Translations under genes and position numbers: made by a program
The notes under the pieces: model-generated
What the model was told of the DNA's origin: nothing
Seen by the model: the letters and a program-made list of their open reading frames with translations, nothing else
Database searches by the model: none
Shown: piece by piece, positions 1 to 13,489 of the stretch
Layout: each line of letters begins with the position of its first letter
Position numbering within the stretch: the stretch's first letter is position 1
Source: Chinchilla lanigera
Lineage: Eukaryota > Chordata > Mammalia > Rodentia > Chinchillidae
Length of the DNA stretch: 64,000 nt
Direction: 5' to 3'
Assembly: GCF_000276665.1 (NCBI RefSeq)
Contig: NW_004955404.1
Span: 30,071,292 to 30,135,291 of the forward strand

Positions 1-1317
1 CATGTGCTGTTTGCTATCACTTTATAGTTTCTTGTCTGTATTTCAAGTTTACATGTAATTTATTCATTTCGTTTTATAAATGCCTAGTGTCAGTGATCAG
101 ATCTATTCAACCCTGGTAGTGGTATTGTCTTGGTCCTATAATCTAGTCCATAGAGTATTTCAGTGTTTATGAATCTTTAATCTACTGGTGCTAGCCCTGG
201 GGCCCTAGAATATATAATGGTATTTTTCTCATAATATTTTAATGAAAACTATTTTGAATGCAAATAGTAGAAAATAAAAGAATGATAATGTTTGTGTTAT
301 TAAAAAACCTTTAAAATATAAATTTTTCACTAAGTCTGAATTTTTCTTTTAGTAGTTTAGCTGGATTCTTATATAAGCACAAGAAAGAATATATTATTCT
401 TTTTCTCAACCATAGACTAAAAGCTATAACATGCACAAAAGAAGGGTTTTATATCAAAAAGCCAAACAGCCATTAATGATATCTACTATCCTTTTTTCTT
501 TTTTTAAAAGTAGGAAGAATTTTTTAAGAGAAGGAAAGTTTCTGTCTGAGAGGGACAGAAGGGGGCCCAGAAAGTTGGTTGCCCACCAGCTCCACTTCTC
601 AAGGGTGTTATATTGAGCAAAGCCACAAGGTGAGATGGGCTTAAAGTGAGACAGAGATATAATCAATCAATAAGATTACAAGTATAGTTGCTTAGGTAAT
701 ATCGATCCACTGGCAAATCATAGGATGGGTGTGAAATGGAACAAAACTATGGTCTATCAATATGTCTGCTATCATTTTTATATTTTTATATTTACCACCA
801 AACTTTATTAAAAAATAAGAAAGATTTAATTCTCTTAGCTTTAAACACCATTCTACTCTGATAGCTCCCAAATCCATATCTGTAGTCTTCATGTCTTCTG
901 AGCTATAAAGCAAATATCTATGTTCCTCTTTCACATTTGCATTTGGGTGACACCAGTGGAGTTGATACTGGTTAAGGTATATTGAGCACTTAGGCTGTGT
1001 TCCAGGCTGTTCTCTAGTGTTTATCTCTTTTGTGTAAGTAGTCATAATTTAGGCACTTTTCTTACCCTGCTGTAAAAAAGAAGATGAAACCAAGGTGCCA
1101 AGTCATTAAACATCTTATCTGAGTCACACTTGTATGCAATTATTGTACAGGGATTTGTAGGCAAGAAATGATATTCTAGATGACACACACTTAAACCACT
1201 ATACACACCCTCTTTAGGGATTCTCTGTGTAGTTGGCTGATAGACATTTGATGGTTGGCATATCCATAGTACTCCTCTTCCACTCACTGTTACACCCAAA
1301 CACCTTGTTATTTTTGA

Positions 1318-1679
1318 TGTCATCTTGCTGAGACAAAATACCAGACACCCAAGATTAAAGAAAGAAAGGTTTATTTAGCTGACAGCTGTAGAAGTTTCAG
1401 TTCATAATCGGTTGGCTCTAGGGCAGGGTGGATGGCAAAAGGGCAGCCTTTCATGGCTGTAGAAGACAGTGAAAGCAACAAGAGGGGAGAGGAAGCTTCT
1501 TTCTGTCCTTTATATTGAGTGCAGGCTGCCTCCCCTAGGGCAGGTGTAGCACTCACACCTTTAATCCCAGCACTGGACCATGGATCAGTCACAAACTCTA
1601 GATTCAGCCACTTCTGAACAGCCCATTCCCCCATGACTGCCTGGAGCTTTGCAGTGACATCCAGACCCAAACCTTAACA
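1318..1679 (-). mobile_element. MaLR-like solo LTR (ERVL-MaLR class), antisense
   Basis: Read on the minus strand it starts TGTTAAGGTTTGGG and carries AATAAACCTTTCTTTC near its end. It finishes with TATTTTGTCTCAGCAA, the usual MST/MLT-type LTR layout with a polyadenylation signal just before the 3' end. No clear 5-bp target duplication is visible, so the ends may be eroded. No internal retroviral coding sequence is present. Confidence 0.55.
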
Positions 1680-1789
1680 TTTTCTATCAAATTTCACATC
1701 TTGTTTATCAACTAATCCTGGCAGGTATACTTTTAAAATGTCATTAATTTGACTTTTACTACCACTTACATAATTAGCAGTCTAGTCCA

Positions 1790-2180
1790 AAGCCATCAGC
1801 CATCCTATTCTCCATCTGCAAAATTATAACCTCTATGTGAGTCTCCCACTTTTCTGTTGCCCTCCTGCAGTCATTTTTTCCCAGTGCAGCAAGCATACCA
1901 TGCTCTACTCTTGTTCAAAGTCCGTTAACCTCCTATTCCCATACCAATATGAAATGTGAAATTGTTACCATGACCTACCAAACTCACATGATCTGGCTAC
2001 TGGTTCATTTTCTACCCAAATATCTTTCACTTTCTCTTTCATTCCAGAAATATTCATCTTCATTCTGTTCTTTGAACTCTCTCAACATTTTGTTCCTTTT
2101 GTTGTAACACTTATCTGCCAAAACTGTGCGGATTTTTAAGTTTATGTTTATCTTTCTTCAAAGTCTGTATTCTTCCTGAA
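1790..2180 (+). mobile_element. L2 LINE remnant, sense
   Basis: Degenerate match to the L2 3' region: the order CAAAGTCCGTTAAC, ACATGATCTGGCTACTGG, then TTCATTCTGTTCTTTGAA resembles the L2 segment read in sense. It is too decayed to define ends. Confidence 0.4.
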
Positions 2181-2324
2181 ATAATAATGTTACTTATAAC
2201 TGTTTTAACTTTAACTTATTTTACTGTAAATTAAATGACAAGCTCTGATCTGTACATGATTCCTAAAGTTAGATCATGTTTTACTTAACATTATAAAATA
2301 CTTTCATGTTTACTCGTGTCACAG

Positions 2325-2467
2325 GAGTGAATTTGATGGAGATTTACAATCCCAACTTCTGAGTAAAGCCAATGAAGAAGACAAAAACTGTAGCAGAGCG
2401 CTCTCTGTGGTAAGCACTGTTGTTCGAGCTGCCAAGGACCTCTTGCACAGAGCTCTTGCTGTGGATG
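2325..2467 (+). CDS. MYCBP2: MYCBP2 window exon 1 (143 bp)
   Basis: Begins with the last base of a codon, then encodes [16 protein letters not shown] onward and ends at ALAVD plus one base. Flanks are ACAG upstream and GTAAGA downstream. The 47 complete residues are mostly helical, including a hydrophobic/basic stretch [19 protein letters not shown] that looks like an armadillo/HEAT-type helix (inference). The exon enters at phase 2 and leaves at phase 1, matching the next exon, which completes the Ala codon. Confidence 0.95.
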
Positions 2468-5400
2468 GTAAGACTTTCCTTTTCCTTTCTTGATAGTTGT
2501 ACTTTAGATTCTGTATTCCTTAAATTATCCACAGTCATTGAAGAGAAGCCATCTTGTGCAACCCCAAAGTGTTTTATTCACTATAGATCTGTGTATACAT
2601 TAACCCACTTATGCCAAAAATTGAGTTTTTGCATGAAGTTTGTATATGTTACTTGGAAAAATTCAAGGAACAAGAATTTGAAGAGAACACATTTCATCAT
2701 GTTTCATTGCTGTGAGGGTTCCAAAAATGGATTACTAATCATTAAAGGGTTAATTTTTAATCAGTCATGCTCTCCATACTCTACTGCAGATTTTTGTAGA
2801 TTGTTCAGAAACAGTGGAGCTGAGGATATAGCTTAGTGATAGATCTCTGACCTCGAATGATCATGGCCCCGGATTTAAATCCCTAGTATAAGGATAGAAT
2901 GGGGGGGGGGGGGGACAGGTAATAGCAGAAACAATTATCTGACATTCTAATTCAGTAAGAGAAAAAAATCTATCTTGATTAAACTGGGTGTTTGCCTTAT
3001 TCTGTTTTTAATCATCCAAAAACTTTCCCCTTCTTTCTGTCCTGTAATGTGTCACCATTCACCCAGATGTCTGGGGAACTACCCATCTACCCATCTTCTC
3101 AGATTCAGTTGCCTCACTTAAGTTCTATGGGTTCTTGCCTTGTAAACTCTCCAGTCTGTATTCTTCTCTCTCTGTTTTCTCACTGCCTAGTGCAGGCTGC
3201 AATAGTAAAAGCTCGTGATGGATAATACTGTAATAATGTCACTGCCACCTTACCCCTATTTTTTTTTTTCCCCGGTACCGGGAATCGAACTCACAACATT
3301 GCGTTTGCCAGTCAGGTGCTGTGCTGCTGAGCTAAATCCCCAGCCCCCACCTTATTCCTGTTTCCCATCTAGTTACCTAGTCTTCTGTCACACTGGCAGC
3401 AGTTATCAGAAGAACATTCATTGTTACCTCCAGTTGTTGTTACCATTTACAGCATTTGTTCCTAAGCCTGGTTATACATCAGTCACCTGAGAAGCTGGTT
3501 AACTGTATTTAGACCATCTCTAGGGATTTAGGCTAGGCTAAGAAAATTTTTAAAATAAGTATGCAGCCTATTCTGATGCAGCAGCAGATCTAGAAGTCAT
3601 TATTTCAGAGAAAAATTGTCCTATAATGTAAATGTTTTTAGAATCTAGAATTATCTTACCTTTCTACCACCGTATTCATGGATAAATGATTAAAATGTCC
3701 ATCAACAAAGTGGTTTCCTTGGAAAATTAAAAGGTAGTATAACAATAATAGAAAACATTTTTGGGGTGCTTTATATATGCAGGCATTATTCTATACATTT
3801 TACATATATTAACTCATGTAATAGCATCTAGTGAAAAAATATTGCTATTGTCTTATTTTGCAGATTAAGTAATTCTCTTAATGTCACTTATATAGCCATC
3901 TTTGGTGCCACTAGTTTAAAATCATGGCTCTGTTTTTCTATGTTCTAGTCCTGGCTCTATCATCTTACAGGTATCTAAAAGGAATACACATTAAATACTT
4001 AAACACTGTGTTTCCCTTTCTAAATAGTAGGAATAATAAAAGTGGGTTAATTGAGGATTAATTGAAATAACGTACACAAGTAAAGCCCTTTGAATAGCAC
4101 CAGGTCCTTTATGAACAGTTAATGTCAGCCATGATTTTGTATAACATGTATACAGTACAGTCAAATTACCTTCTAACTGTGGTTTTAATGCCTTTTTTAG
4201 CTGATGACATTCCAGAACTGCTTAGCTCTTCCAGTCTGTTTTCCATGCTGCTTCCCCTTATTATAGCCTACATAGGACCAGTAGCTGCTGCTATTCCCAA
4301 GGTGTGTAATTTAATTCTGTAACTTTGAATCTTTTAAATACTATATCATTTTTTAGATTTTGTCCCTTTAAAGGTACTGTAGTCCTTGAAGCACCTGAGT
4401 TACAGGTACTAAGCAGAGATAGATGTGTTCATGACAAAAGTTAATTAAATCTTGCTGTTCTTAGTATTGTCCATTGGATTACTGTGCTTACATATGAAAA
4501 ATTGGAGAAAGGGAATTATGTTTCAGAAAAATGATAAGGAAACATTTAGTTAGCTGAAGTTTTTTTTTAGATTTGTAAGACTGACACCAAATTTGCACTG
4601 TCTTTACTAACAGCAATGGAAAAGGATAGCGCTGTTTTAAAGTAGTGATATTCTCAAGACATGGAAGAAGTCATAGACTGTTGGTTCTTTGGTATAATTA
4701 AATACTGAATAGAATCTGATTTGCTATATATCACCAAAATGCAAAATTGTTTAAAAATATAGACTAGGTTATTTTAATGTAGAATTCTAAATTTTTTTAT
4801 CCATAGAACGCATTTTTCTTGAAAACAACTTAGCTAGTAAAACATGTGGATGAAAATTGTTACTAACAAGAGGGTAGCCAGCAATTGTCATAACTCATAA
4901 TTTGAAAACATTTTATATCTATAATTTAATCATTTTTTTCAATTTACTAGGTGGCTGTAGAAGTCTTTGGCCTTGTTCAACAATTGCTTCCTTCAGTTGC
5001 TATTTTGAATCAGAAATATGCACCCCCTGCATTCAATCCCAATCAGTCAACAGATAGCACCACAGGAAACCAGCCTGAACAAGGTCTCTCAGCTTGTACG
5101 ACATCTAATCACTATGCTGTTATAGAGAGTGAGCACCCCTATAAGCCTGCCTGTGTGATGCACTACAAGGTAGGCACTGATTCCTAGTCAGAGTTTAAAT
5201 TTCAAACTTGATTTGAGGTTCTCTAATGATATTTTAAGAATGGTTTGTCTGTGTCCAGAAATGTAACTTTTAAAAATAGTTCATCAGTATAGAAAATCTA
5301 TGGGTAGTTACACATCATCAGATATATAAAAGACTTTAAGACAGGACTTTTACCTTAAAGAGTGTAATGTTTTTTAGTTTTATGCAAGTTGTTCTCAAAT

Positions 5401-8400
5401 CTTTTTATAACTGTAGTATAGTATATAATGCTAAACTTCTACAATATAAAGCATGGAAGTTTAGCTGTATACTGTATACTGTACTACAGTTATAAAAAGC
5501 ATTAAATAAGCTACAATGTAAGCATTAAAATTTGTAAATCATATTTTTAACTGATATTATTTGTACCTTAGCCTGAGCTGTTCATAAAAATTTACATACC
5601 CTATGTAGGATTTAGAGTAATCTACAATACTTAAATGAAAACTACCTATAAATGTTTGCAAACTTAATACCATTATAAAATACTCACTAATTCTTTCTTA
5701 ATGTATCATACAAATCAATGAGTCATCTACATCAGTTTAGTTATGTTAATATTTTGTGTACTTGTAAAATTTTAGTATGTTTTTGTAGAAAGTATTAAAT
5801 ATCTAAAAGTAGGCAAGACAGTACAGTGTTCCCCATGTATTCATCTCTCCAGGTTCAACAGGCTTCAAGTCTTATTTACTTACCCCTCCATTTGCTATCC
5901 CCTCTTGTTATTTTAAAGCACATTTATATTTTCTTATATATATCTCTAAAATTTAAAGACCTTTAAAAATAAACATATTTCATACTTTAAAAATGAATAA
6001 TTCCGTAATATCAAGTATCATGTAGATTTTACCAGTTTGTTTTAATTCCAATACAGAAAAGATGGATACCTTGAGTTATGTCCCATTAGTCATTTTTAAT
6101 CTTAAAACCTTTTAAATCTATAGATCCCCCTCCATCTCTATATTTTTGTTGCTTTGAATTTTATTTGTTGAAGAAACCAGATAATGTGTATTTGTTAGGT
6201 GAACGTCTTTTCATATTACCTGCTTAGTCCTTTAGACACTTGCTTCCTTACTCTCTGGACTGCTAAGTTGTTCTTGCCTTCCTTAGATCTGAAGCCACTT
6301 ATCTTTTCAAAAGACACTGGTACCTTGTATACACACACATACATATTGATGCACACATTATTTTTATATATTTTATGCATAATATGTATGTATGTGTATT
6401 TACATCGTTACATATATGTATATGTAGTTTTTTAAGGATGAAATACGTTATGTATTTTTACTAATGACATTAATTCAAACTAAGGACCAAAACGACACAT
6501 GAATCTCCTTTCTGATACATCTAGAATCTCTGTTCTCAATGACAATAGGACTATGAAAATTAGAAAATTATTTTATTATTCATTTGTTTTGCATACATGC
6601 ATAGCTGAAGGTGGGTAGATGGGTGGTTTTGTCCTTTGAGCATATCCAAACAGATGTATAGTCAAATTACTGTATTTTTTAAAATTTATTTTAAAAATAA
6701 AAGACGGAAAACACATTAACAAACAGACATCTATTTACAAAGTAGCAAAAGAACAATACAAACAATACAGAGTTATAGACAAGGTGGTATAAAATTAACA
6801 ATGCTTGTTGTATTATGTATTGATATCTTCAAAGTGGTTTCTCAAGAAAACAGAGACATGCAATATTGATCAATCAAGTACTCAATTAAAGTTAAGTATA
6901 ATGTCCTGTTCTCTGTGCTGTTTTCCTAGTATGTTATATTTTGTTTTAACTTTATACTTTACCCTTCTATTTCACTTTTTAAACACATGGATGCATACGT
7001 ATGATGTACACTTGTGTAGGGTACGTGTTATATTTATGTCTTCTTGCCTGTTGTCAAGGTGACATTTCCAGAATGTGTCAGATGGATGACAATCGAATTT
7101 GACCCTCAGTGTGGTACCGCACAGTCAGAAGATGTCCTCCGTTTGTTGATTCCTGTCAGAACTATTCAGAATTCAGGATATGGACCAAAATTAACATCTG
7201 TTCATGAAAGTCTTAATTCATGGATAGAATTAAAGAAATTTTCAGGACCTTCTGGATGGCCTACTATGGTCTTAGTGTTACCAGGTAAGTATTTTCTGTT
7301 TTAATGAAAAATATGTGTATTTTGTGAGACTATGTTATTGAAAATGTTTATTTAATTTTTAGAGGAAATTATTAAACACTTAGTATGTATCTGGATTGGA
7401 CTCCAGGAATAAATAAGATGACCTGGGTAGGGGCATAGCATGGAACAAGTTTAGAAGGAAGTGTTGTGAAAAAAGCAGAGTGTTAATATTGGGGTAACTC
7501 TTTGTGTAGTTGGGACCAATGTATAGAAAAACCAGATGATTTCTTTTATTTCCCCAGTGAGTACTAAATTTTCAGAACTTAACGAAGAACTCCATTTCTT
7601 CCCTTAGAGAGAATTTGTGAACCCCTTCTGATATATGTTAAAATTATTGCAGTTGGCTTGAGAGCTTATATATAAATGAACCTGCACATAAGAATGCATA
7701 GTTGTTACTACTTATACTTGTGTTTTCCTTTTTAAAATTAAGTTTTAAAACTATGTGTAGTTTGTTGTGTTTATAACCAGTTAACCACAACCCTTTCAAA
7801 ATATTTGAATTCAGAAACATTTCCTTTCAATTTAAACTGCCGTAATTTCCTTGTGAAAAGATCAGAAAAAGCCAAATGTCAGGGTAATGGATTACCTACT
7901 CTGAAATAGAAAATATTAGCCTAGGTCATGTCAGTAATTGATAAATTAAGATAACTGAAAATAATGACTTTCTTTATAATTTAGTCAGGAAAGTTGATTA
8001 GGAGAGAATTGATGGTAACAAAACAGTAATATCCATTCACATAAGATGGTCCTGTTGTTTTTAGTGTTGCTTTTAGCAGTTTGTTTGAGTAGACATAGGA
8101 GCTTACCCCCCCCCCAAATTTATTTAGGTTATAATATCTGATTTCTATAGCAACTTATTTTGGGACCAATAAATAATAGGGAAATTTAATAAAGTAGTTT
8201 CAGATTTTGACCTCTGTTCTTTCTCTTACTTATTTTTGTAAGGAAATGAAGCCCTTTTTTCTTTGGAGACTGCTTCAGATTATGTGAAAGATGACAAAGC
8301 TTCCTTTTATGGTTTTAAATGCTTTGCAATTGGATATGAATTTAGCCCTGGATCTGATGAGGTAAAATTAAATCATCTTTTCATTCTCTTAAGGAAGATT

Positions 8401-11400
8401 ATGTTTTAAGCCTCCTACTGATTTAAGTTGTATGGTTGCCTATACTCAAGTCCAAAACTTATTTTAAGCTGAGGGTTTATAATTTAAAATATGTTGTAGC
8501 TTAGTTGTATGCAGTAAATTTTGCTACTTTTATTACATGAAGAGAATATGCAACATGACCCATTATAATTGAAATGTAATTTTGAAATGTAATTATGTCT
8601 TCCCTGAACCTAGTCAAATGAGTGAAGCTTTGTGAGTACATAATAGAACCTGATTTCACAGAAGTAACCATCCACTTTTCTTAATGTTTTAAATCATACA
8701 CTAAAACAAAGCCAAGGTCAAAAGTCGATCATGTTCTTTCAAAATAATGAATGAAGAATTATTTTCACAAGGAACCTGAACCTTGTAATATGACATATGT
8801 TATTGAATCTCTTCCATTCTCACTTTATTCATTAGTTAAGACATGCTTCTTTCTAGTTTCAAAGGTGATGCTTGAATTCAAGTTACATTTGCTCAATAAT
8901 GCATGTTATCCCCCAAACATTTATTAAGTGGCAAATTTTATGCAATTCTTCAGGGTGTCATTCAGTTGGAGAAAGAATTAGCCAACCTTGGTGGGGTTTG
9001 CGCAGCAGCTTTGATGAAAAAGGACCTAGCACTTCCTATTGGTAAGTCTGGTTAAGTACCAGGTATTTGTTCATAATTTTTAAAAATTTTAAGAATAAAA
9101 TGTTTATTATAAAATATCTAAAATGATTTGCAAAATAAATACTGTAATCACACACTCGTGAGCAATAATTACTTAATATACTTAAGTCTCAGGTTGGTTT
9201 AAATGCAGATTGGACAATAATCCTATAGTCTTTTATTTCCACAAATCCATGCCCATGTATATTCTCCTTACAAATATACATGCTGTGTGCCAAGCATTGG
9301 GTTAAATACTGGATATATAATGCTAAACCAAAATTCTGAGATATTTCTAAATGTTCTAGTAGAAATATCGAATAGACAGTTTGATATTCATCGTCTGGAA
9401 CTTAGGGATTAAGTTGATAGAAGTGACATTTGAACACAGTTGCTATTTAAAGAGTGTAGGATAAAAGCTGGGCCTAGCAAAACTTCAAAGATGGACAGAT
9501 GAGAAGGAAGTTTCATATAAGATTGTAAAGGTAATGAAACCAATAAAGGAGGAGAAAAACCAAGAGAATGGATGTTGATGGGATTTTTGCATGCTGCTGA
9601 GAAGTTAATTAAAATCTTTCGGTATAGTTAAAAACTTGTTTACATAGTAAACAAGAAATAAATGAGCAAAATGAGAGAAATATAACGTCTTTCAGGGGCC
9701 AGGGATATAGCTCAGTGGCACAATGCCTGCCTGGCAAGCGTGAGGTCCTGAGTTCAATTTCTGATACCTAAAAAAAACCTAAGGTCTTTCAGAGTGAATT
9801 GAGAAGGAATGGAAAGTGAGAAAGAGGGAGCTGTGTTGAATATAGATAGCTTTACGAAGTATTTTTGTGTGAAGCAGAACAGAGATAAGGCAGTATCAGA
9901 AATAGTACCTTTATATGAAACAGGTTTGCATGATACATATCTATAATCAAGAGGGTAAATAAGAAGTCTTTTAAAATACTAATTTAATTCTATAATATTT
10001 ATGCATGGTTTAACATTATATTTTCACACTATTTAGGAGTAACAGGTATTATTTTATTTCTCTAATTCTCACCCCAAAAGTCCATCTATACCCCTTCCTT
10101 CTGAAACTAAACTTTCCACCCTATCCTTTAATTTCTTTCATTCTCTTTATCAATCCTTTTCTCTTTCTATATTCCCCTTTCTTTTTTTTTTTTCCCCCGG
10201 TACCAGGAATCGAACTCACAACCTTGTGCTTGCCAGGCAGGCACTGTGCCGCTGAGCTAAACCCCCAGCCCCTCCCCTTTCTTTTCCTAGTTGGTTTCTT
10301 TCAATCTTCTCAGTTCTCTTCATCCTACTTTATATTGGTATGTTGGAGAAAAATAAGACCTCATATAGTCTATTCATATGAGGAAAGTGTTAGCAACCTC
10401 TCTCTAGGAAATTTGACAATAACTGTTAAAATTTTACTTGTATATATTTTCTGACATGGCAGTTTTTATTCACACTTTCCCAATGATCAAAACAAATATT
10501 TTAAATGAAGAGTTCATGTAGTGCTTGTGATTGCAAAACTTAGAAGCAACCACAGTCTGTCAGTTGAGACTTGGTCGAGTTAAGTTATTGCTCATTGATA
10601 CGGTGGAAGTCTGTGCAGCTGCTATGGCCTGACAAAGAAAGATAGCGAGATTAACTGAGCAAAGCAAGTTGCAGAAGCAAGTTCTATTTTTGTGTGCATT
10701 ATCTTACTATTTGTGTTTATTTATGTCTATTGACACATCTCCAGTAATAATTTACACATAGTTTCTAGAACAATAATACATAAACTATTGACACTGTTTA
10801 TCATTGAGGAGAATGTACTAATTAGAGAGTAGAACTAACTATTCATTTCACACTTAGGTGCAGTTTGAATATTTGTACTTGAACTTCATAATTTCATAAT
10901 TTAAACTACCTACAATCAGTAAATAAAATATATTTTATATTCAGCAGTAAAGGAGAAAATGGCTGAAGGATAAAGTTACTACCTTATGTTTTTATGTGAG
11001 TTATCATTATTTCCTAACTGTAGAGCTCTTCTATAACTCAACCAAAATATAAAGATTCAGATTCAGAGATTCCCTCATTTTTTAACAAAAATGTAAATAC
11101 GCTAAGTTCAAAAGGTAACCTTTATCTGCATAAATGCAGTATATATCTCTTGCAAGATACTCTATGACTGCTTCTTGATTATTGGTTTAAGAATTGTAGC
11201 TTATATTCATTCACCAGAAAATATTTTACCTTTAAAATGTAAAGCACCCAGATTTATCCAAATGATAAATCTTTCCTTCTGGAGTAGCACAGTTATCAAA
11301 AAATATATAACAAAATGAAGAAGACTGAAATGTTTAAATATTAACATATTTTGGTAAAACTTTCCACTTGCTTAATAGGTAATGAATTAGAAGAAGATCT

Positions 11401-13457
11401 TGAAATTCTTGAAGAGGCTGCATTACAGGTACGGTCCCAAACACTGTAAGGATAAATTTTGTTTCTTACTGTGAAGCAAAATTTTACAAAATCAGCCTTA
11501 TTCCTCCTTCTATTCATTCGCAGTTATAGAGACAAATGACTCATAACTGCTCTCTTCATGAGAAGGGCCTGTGAGAGTCCTTGCTGTACTATGTGGTGGG
11601 TATTGTCTTGAGACACCAAAATCCTGTGGGAGAAACAAGACCAAATCAAGTACCAGGGGTGCAGCAGAGGCTTGCAAAGGTGTAGACATTTAAATTGCAT
11701 CTTGACAGGTTCAATTTTCCACCTAGCAAAAAGGGAAAAGGCATTTCATAAAAGAAGCTAAAGGTGTATAGTTGTGTTACATATTTTGATAGGAAATAGC
11801 AAACATGAGGGAGGTACAGTTAATGAGTTTGGACTGTGATAGACCTGCATGTCACATTAAGCAGTATTTAAGCAGGGATTTAAGCAGTTGGGAGTGATTA
11901 GTTGGTGGCTGTTAACTGTTGTCTTATGTTTATATTTGTGTAGAAATTAGTTAAGTAGCCCATTTGACATTGTAATGGAAATACATAGGTACTATCTTTC
12001 AGTTGAAGTGCTTTGGGATACATTATGTCAGTCTTTAATATTTTATTACTCAAAATTGCCAAGGGACTGTTATATTGCTCTCTTAACTTTAGTAGTATAC
12101 CTTTATTTAGCTGTTTAGCTAGTAATCACTACTAGGATGAAAACATCAGAATCTGTAGGCAACAGTTTTCAAATTGTAATACCTGCTTACCCCACTGCAT
12201 ACAGAGACTATCAGTGGCAGATGAATTTTGCATATTGAAATAGTATAAAGGTAGAGAAACTAAGTTGAGAGCCAGACAGTCAGTTGGATTAGTAGTAACC
12301 AGACTACGGGATTTTCTAGGTTTTTAGGATTATCTAGAAAAATTTTTATCCATACTTAGGGTTGCTTTTTATTAGATAAGGAAAATTCTTTAAAAATGTT
12401 TAGTATTTATTATCATCAATATCTTATAAAATAAAGGGCATTTTGATAGCCCAAAATAGATTATATTCTTAGAATAAAGGATCCACCCTATTCTGTCATT
12501 TTTTTTCTAATTTCCTCATGTCTCATGCATCAGAGAACATCAGGTGCACATTTGGGGAGTATTGATTCAGCTCATTCTCATATTTTGTGCTACCTGTATA
12601 TAGTTAGATTTACATAATGTCTGTATGGCACTTTCTAGCATATAGCATCTTTAACATTATTTCTCTTTTTATAATTATCCTTTGCATCTTATAATAACTG
12701 AAATTCAGAGAAGTTATAATTTATCTAGACAGTTGATCACTTGGGAGATAAAAGCTAGCACTCAGGGCTAGATATTACATTTTATTTTCTGAGGTGAATT
12801 AAAGCAATAATGATAAAAAGAAACATATTTCATCTTCACTTTATCAAGTACTATTCTAAATATTTTGCATATTTTTACTTCATTCATTCACAAATAAATG
12901 TGAATTAGAGATTCTTATATCTATTAACAAATGACAGAAAATGAACAAAAGCACAGAAAATGAAATAAGTTGTCCAGAATCACACAACTACTAAGTACCT
13001 GGGTTTAGTAAGTACCTGGATTTCTAGCAGTTCAGCTACAAAGTCTGGTTTTTCACCAGTAATTTCTGATCATAGGGAGGCAGGCTGTTCGCAATAATGA
13101 TTAAAAAAAAACTGGATATTAAAAAACCACCAGTCCGTGTTTGTTTAGAAAAATAGTTTAGATTTTTATGCCTTAGAATACAAAAATAAAAATTATTTGA
13201 ACAAACATTTAATAAATAATATGTCAATCAGTATTCAAGTTCAAGAGAGTCATTAAGGATCTAGGGGCTGGGGATTTAGCTCAGCGGCAAAGCGCCTGCC
13301 TGGCAAGCGCAAGGTCGTGAGTTCGGTTCCTGGTACCGGAGAAAAANNNNNNNNNNNNNNNNNNNNNNNNNNNNNNNNNNNNNNNNNNNNNNNNNNNNNN
13401 NNNNNNNNNNNNNNNNNNNNNNNNNNNNNNNNNNNNNNNNNNNNNNGGTACCGGAGA

Positions 13458-13489
<32 letters not shown>

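Larger units (their letters stand above)
1..2324 (+). other. Intron of MYCBP2 (5' end outside window)
   Basis: No exon is recognisable here. The intron holds an antisense MaLR-like LTR (1318-1679) and a decayed sense L2 piece (about 1790-2180). Short open frames at 431-1323 show no family resemblance. The acceptor is GTGTCACAG before 2325, with only a modest pyrimidine tract. Confidence 0.7.
2468..4200 (+). other. Intron 1 of the window
   Basis: GTAAGA...TTTTTTAG. Contains an old ID-like SINE with a G14 run (2817-2914), a younger antisense ID (3259-3347) and a MIR-like stretch (about 3755-3935). The remainder shows nothing recognisable. Confidence 0.8.
5170..7058 (+). other. Intron 3 of the window
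   Basis: GTAGGC...TTGTCAAG, 1,889 bp. Contains a strong inverted repeat at 5401-5499 and a TATG/TA-rich stretch at about 6330-6430. No SINE is recognised. The acceptor pyrimidine tract is short (CTTCTTGCCTGTTGTC). Confidence 0.8.
9042..11378 (+). other. Intron 6 of the window
   Basis: GTAAGT...TTAATAG, 2,337 bp. Holds an L2-like antisense relic (about 9255-9925) interrupted by an ID (9695-9778), and a second, antisense ID (10182-10271). The rest, about 10.3-11.3 kb, shows nothing recognisable. Confidence 0.75.

Noticed and set aside
4201..4301. Hydrophobic [20 protein letters not shown] as a transmembrane helix.
   Set aside because: MYCBP2 is a cytosolic/nuclear-associated scaffold. The segment lies within a helical domain and is followed by charged, folded domains.
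9695..9778. tRNA-like sequences (here and at each ID copy) as tRNA genes.
   Set aside because: They are SINE bodies with A-rich tails and target duplications, and they do not keep a tRNA acceptor stem.
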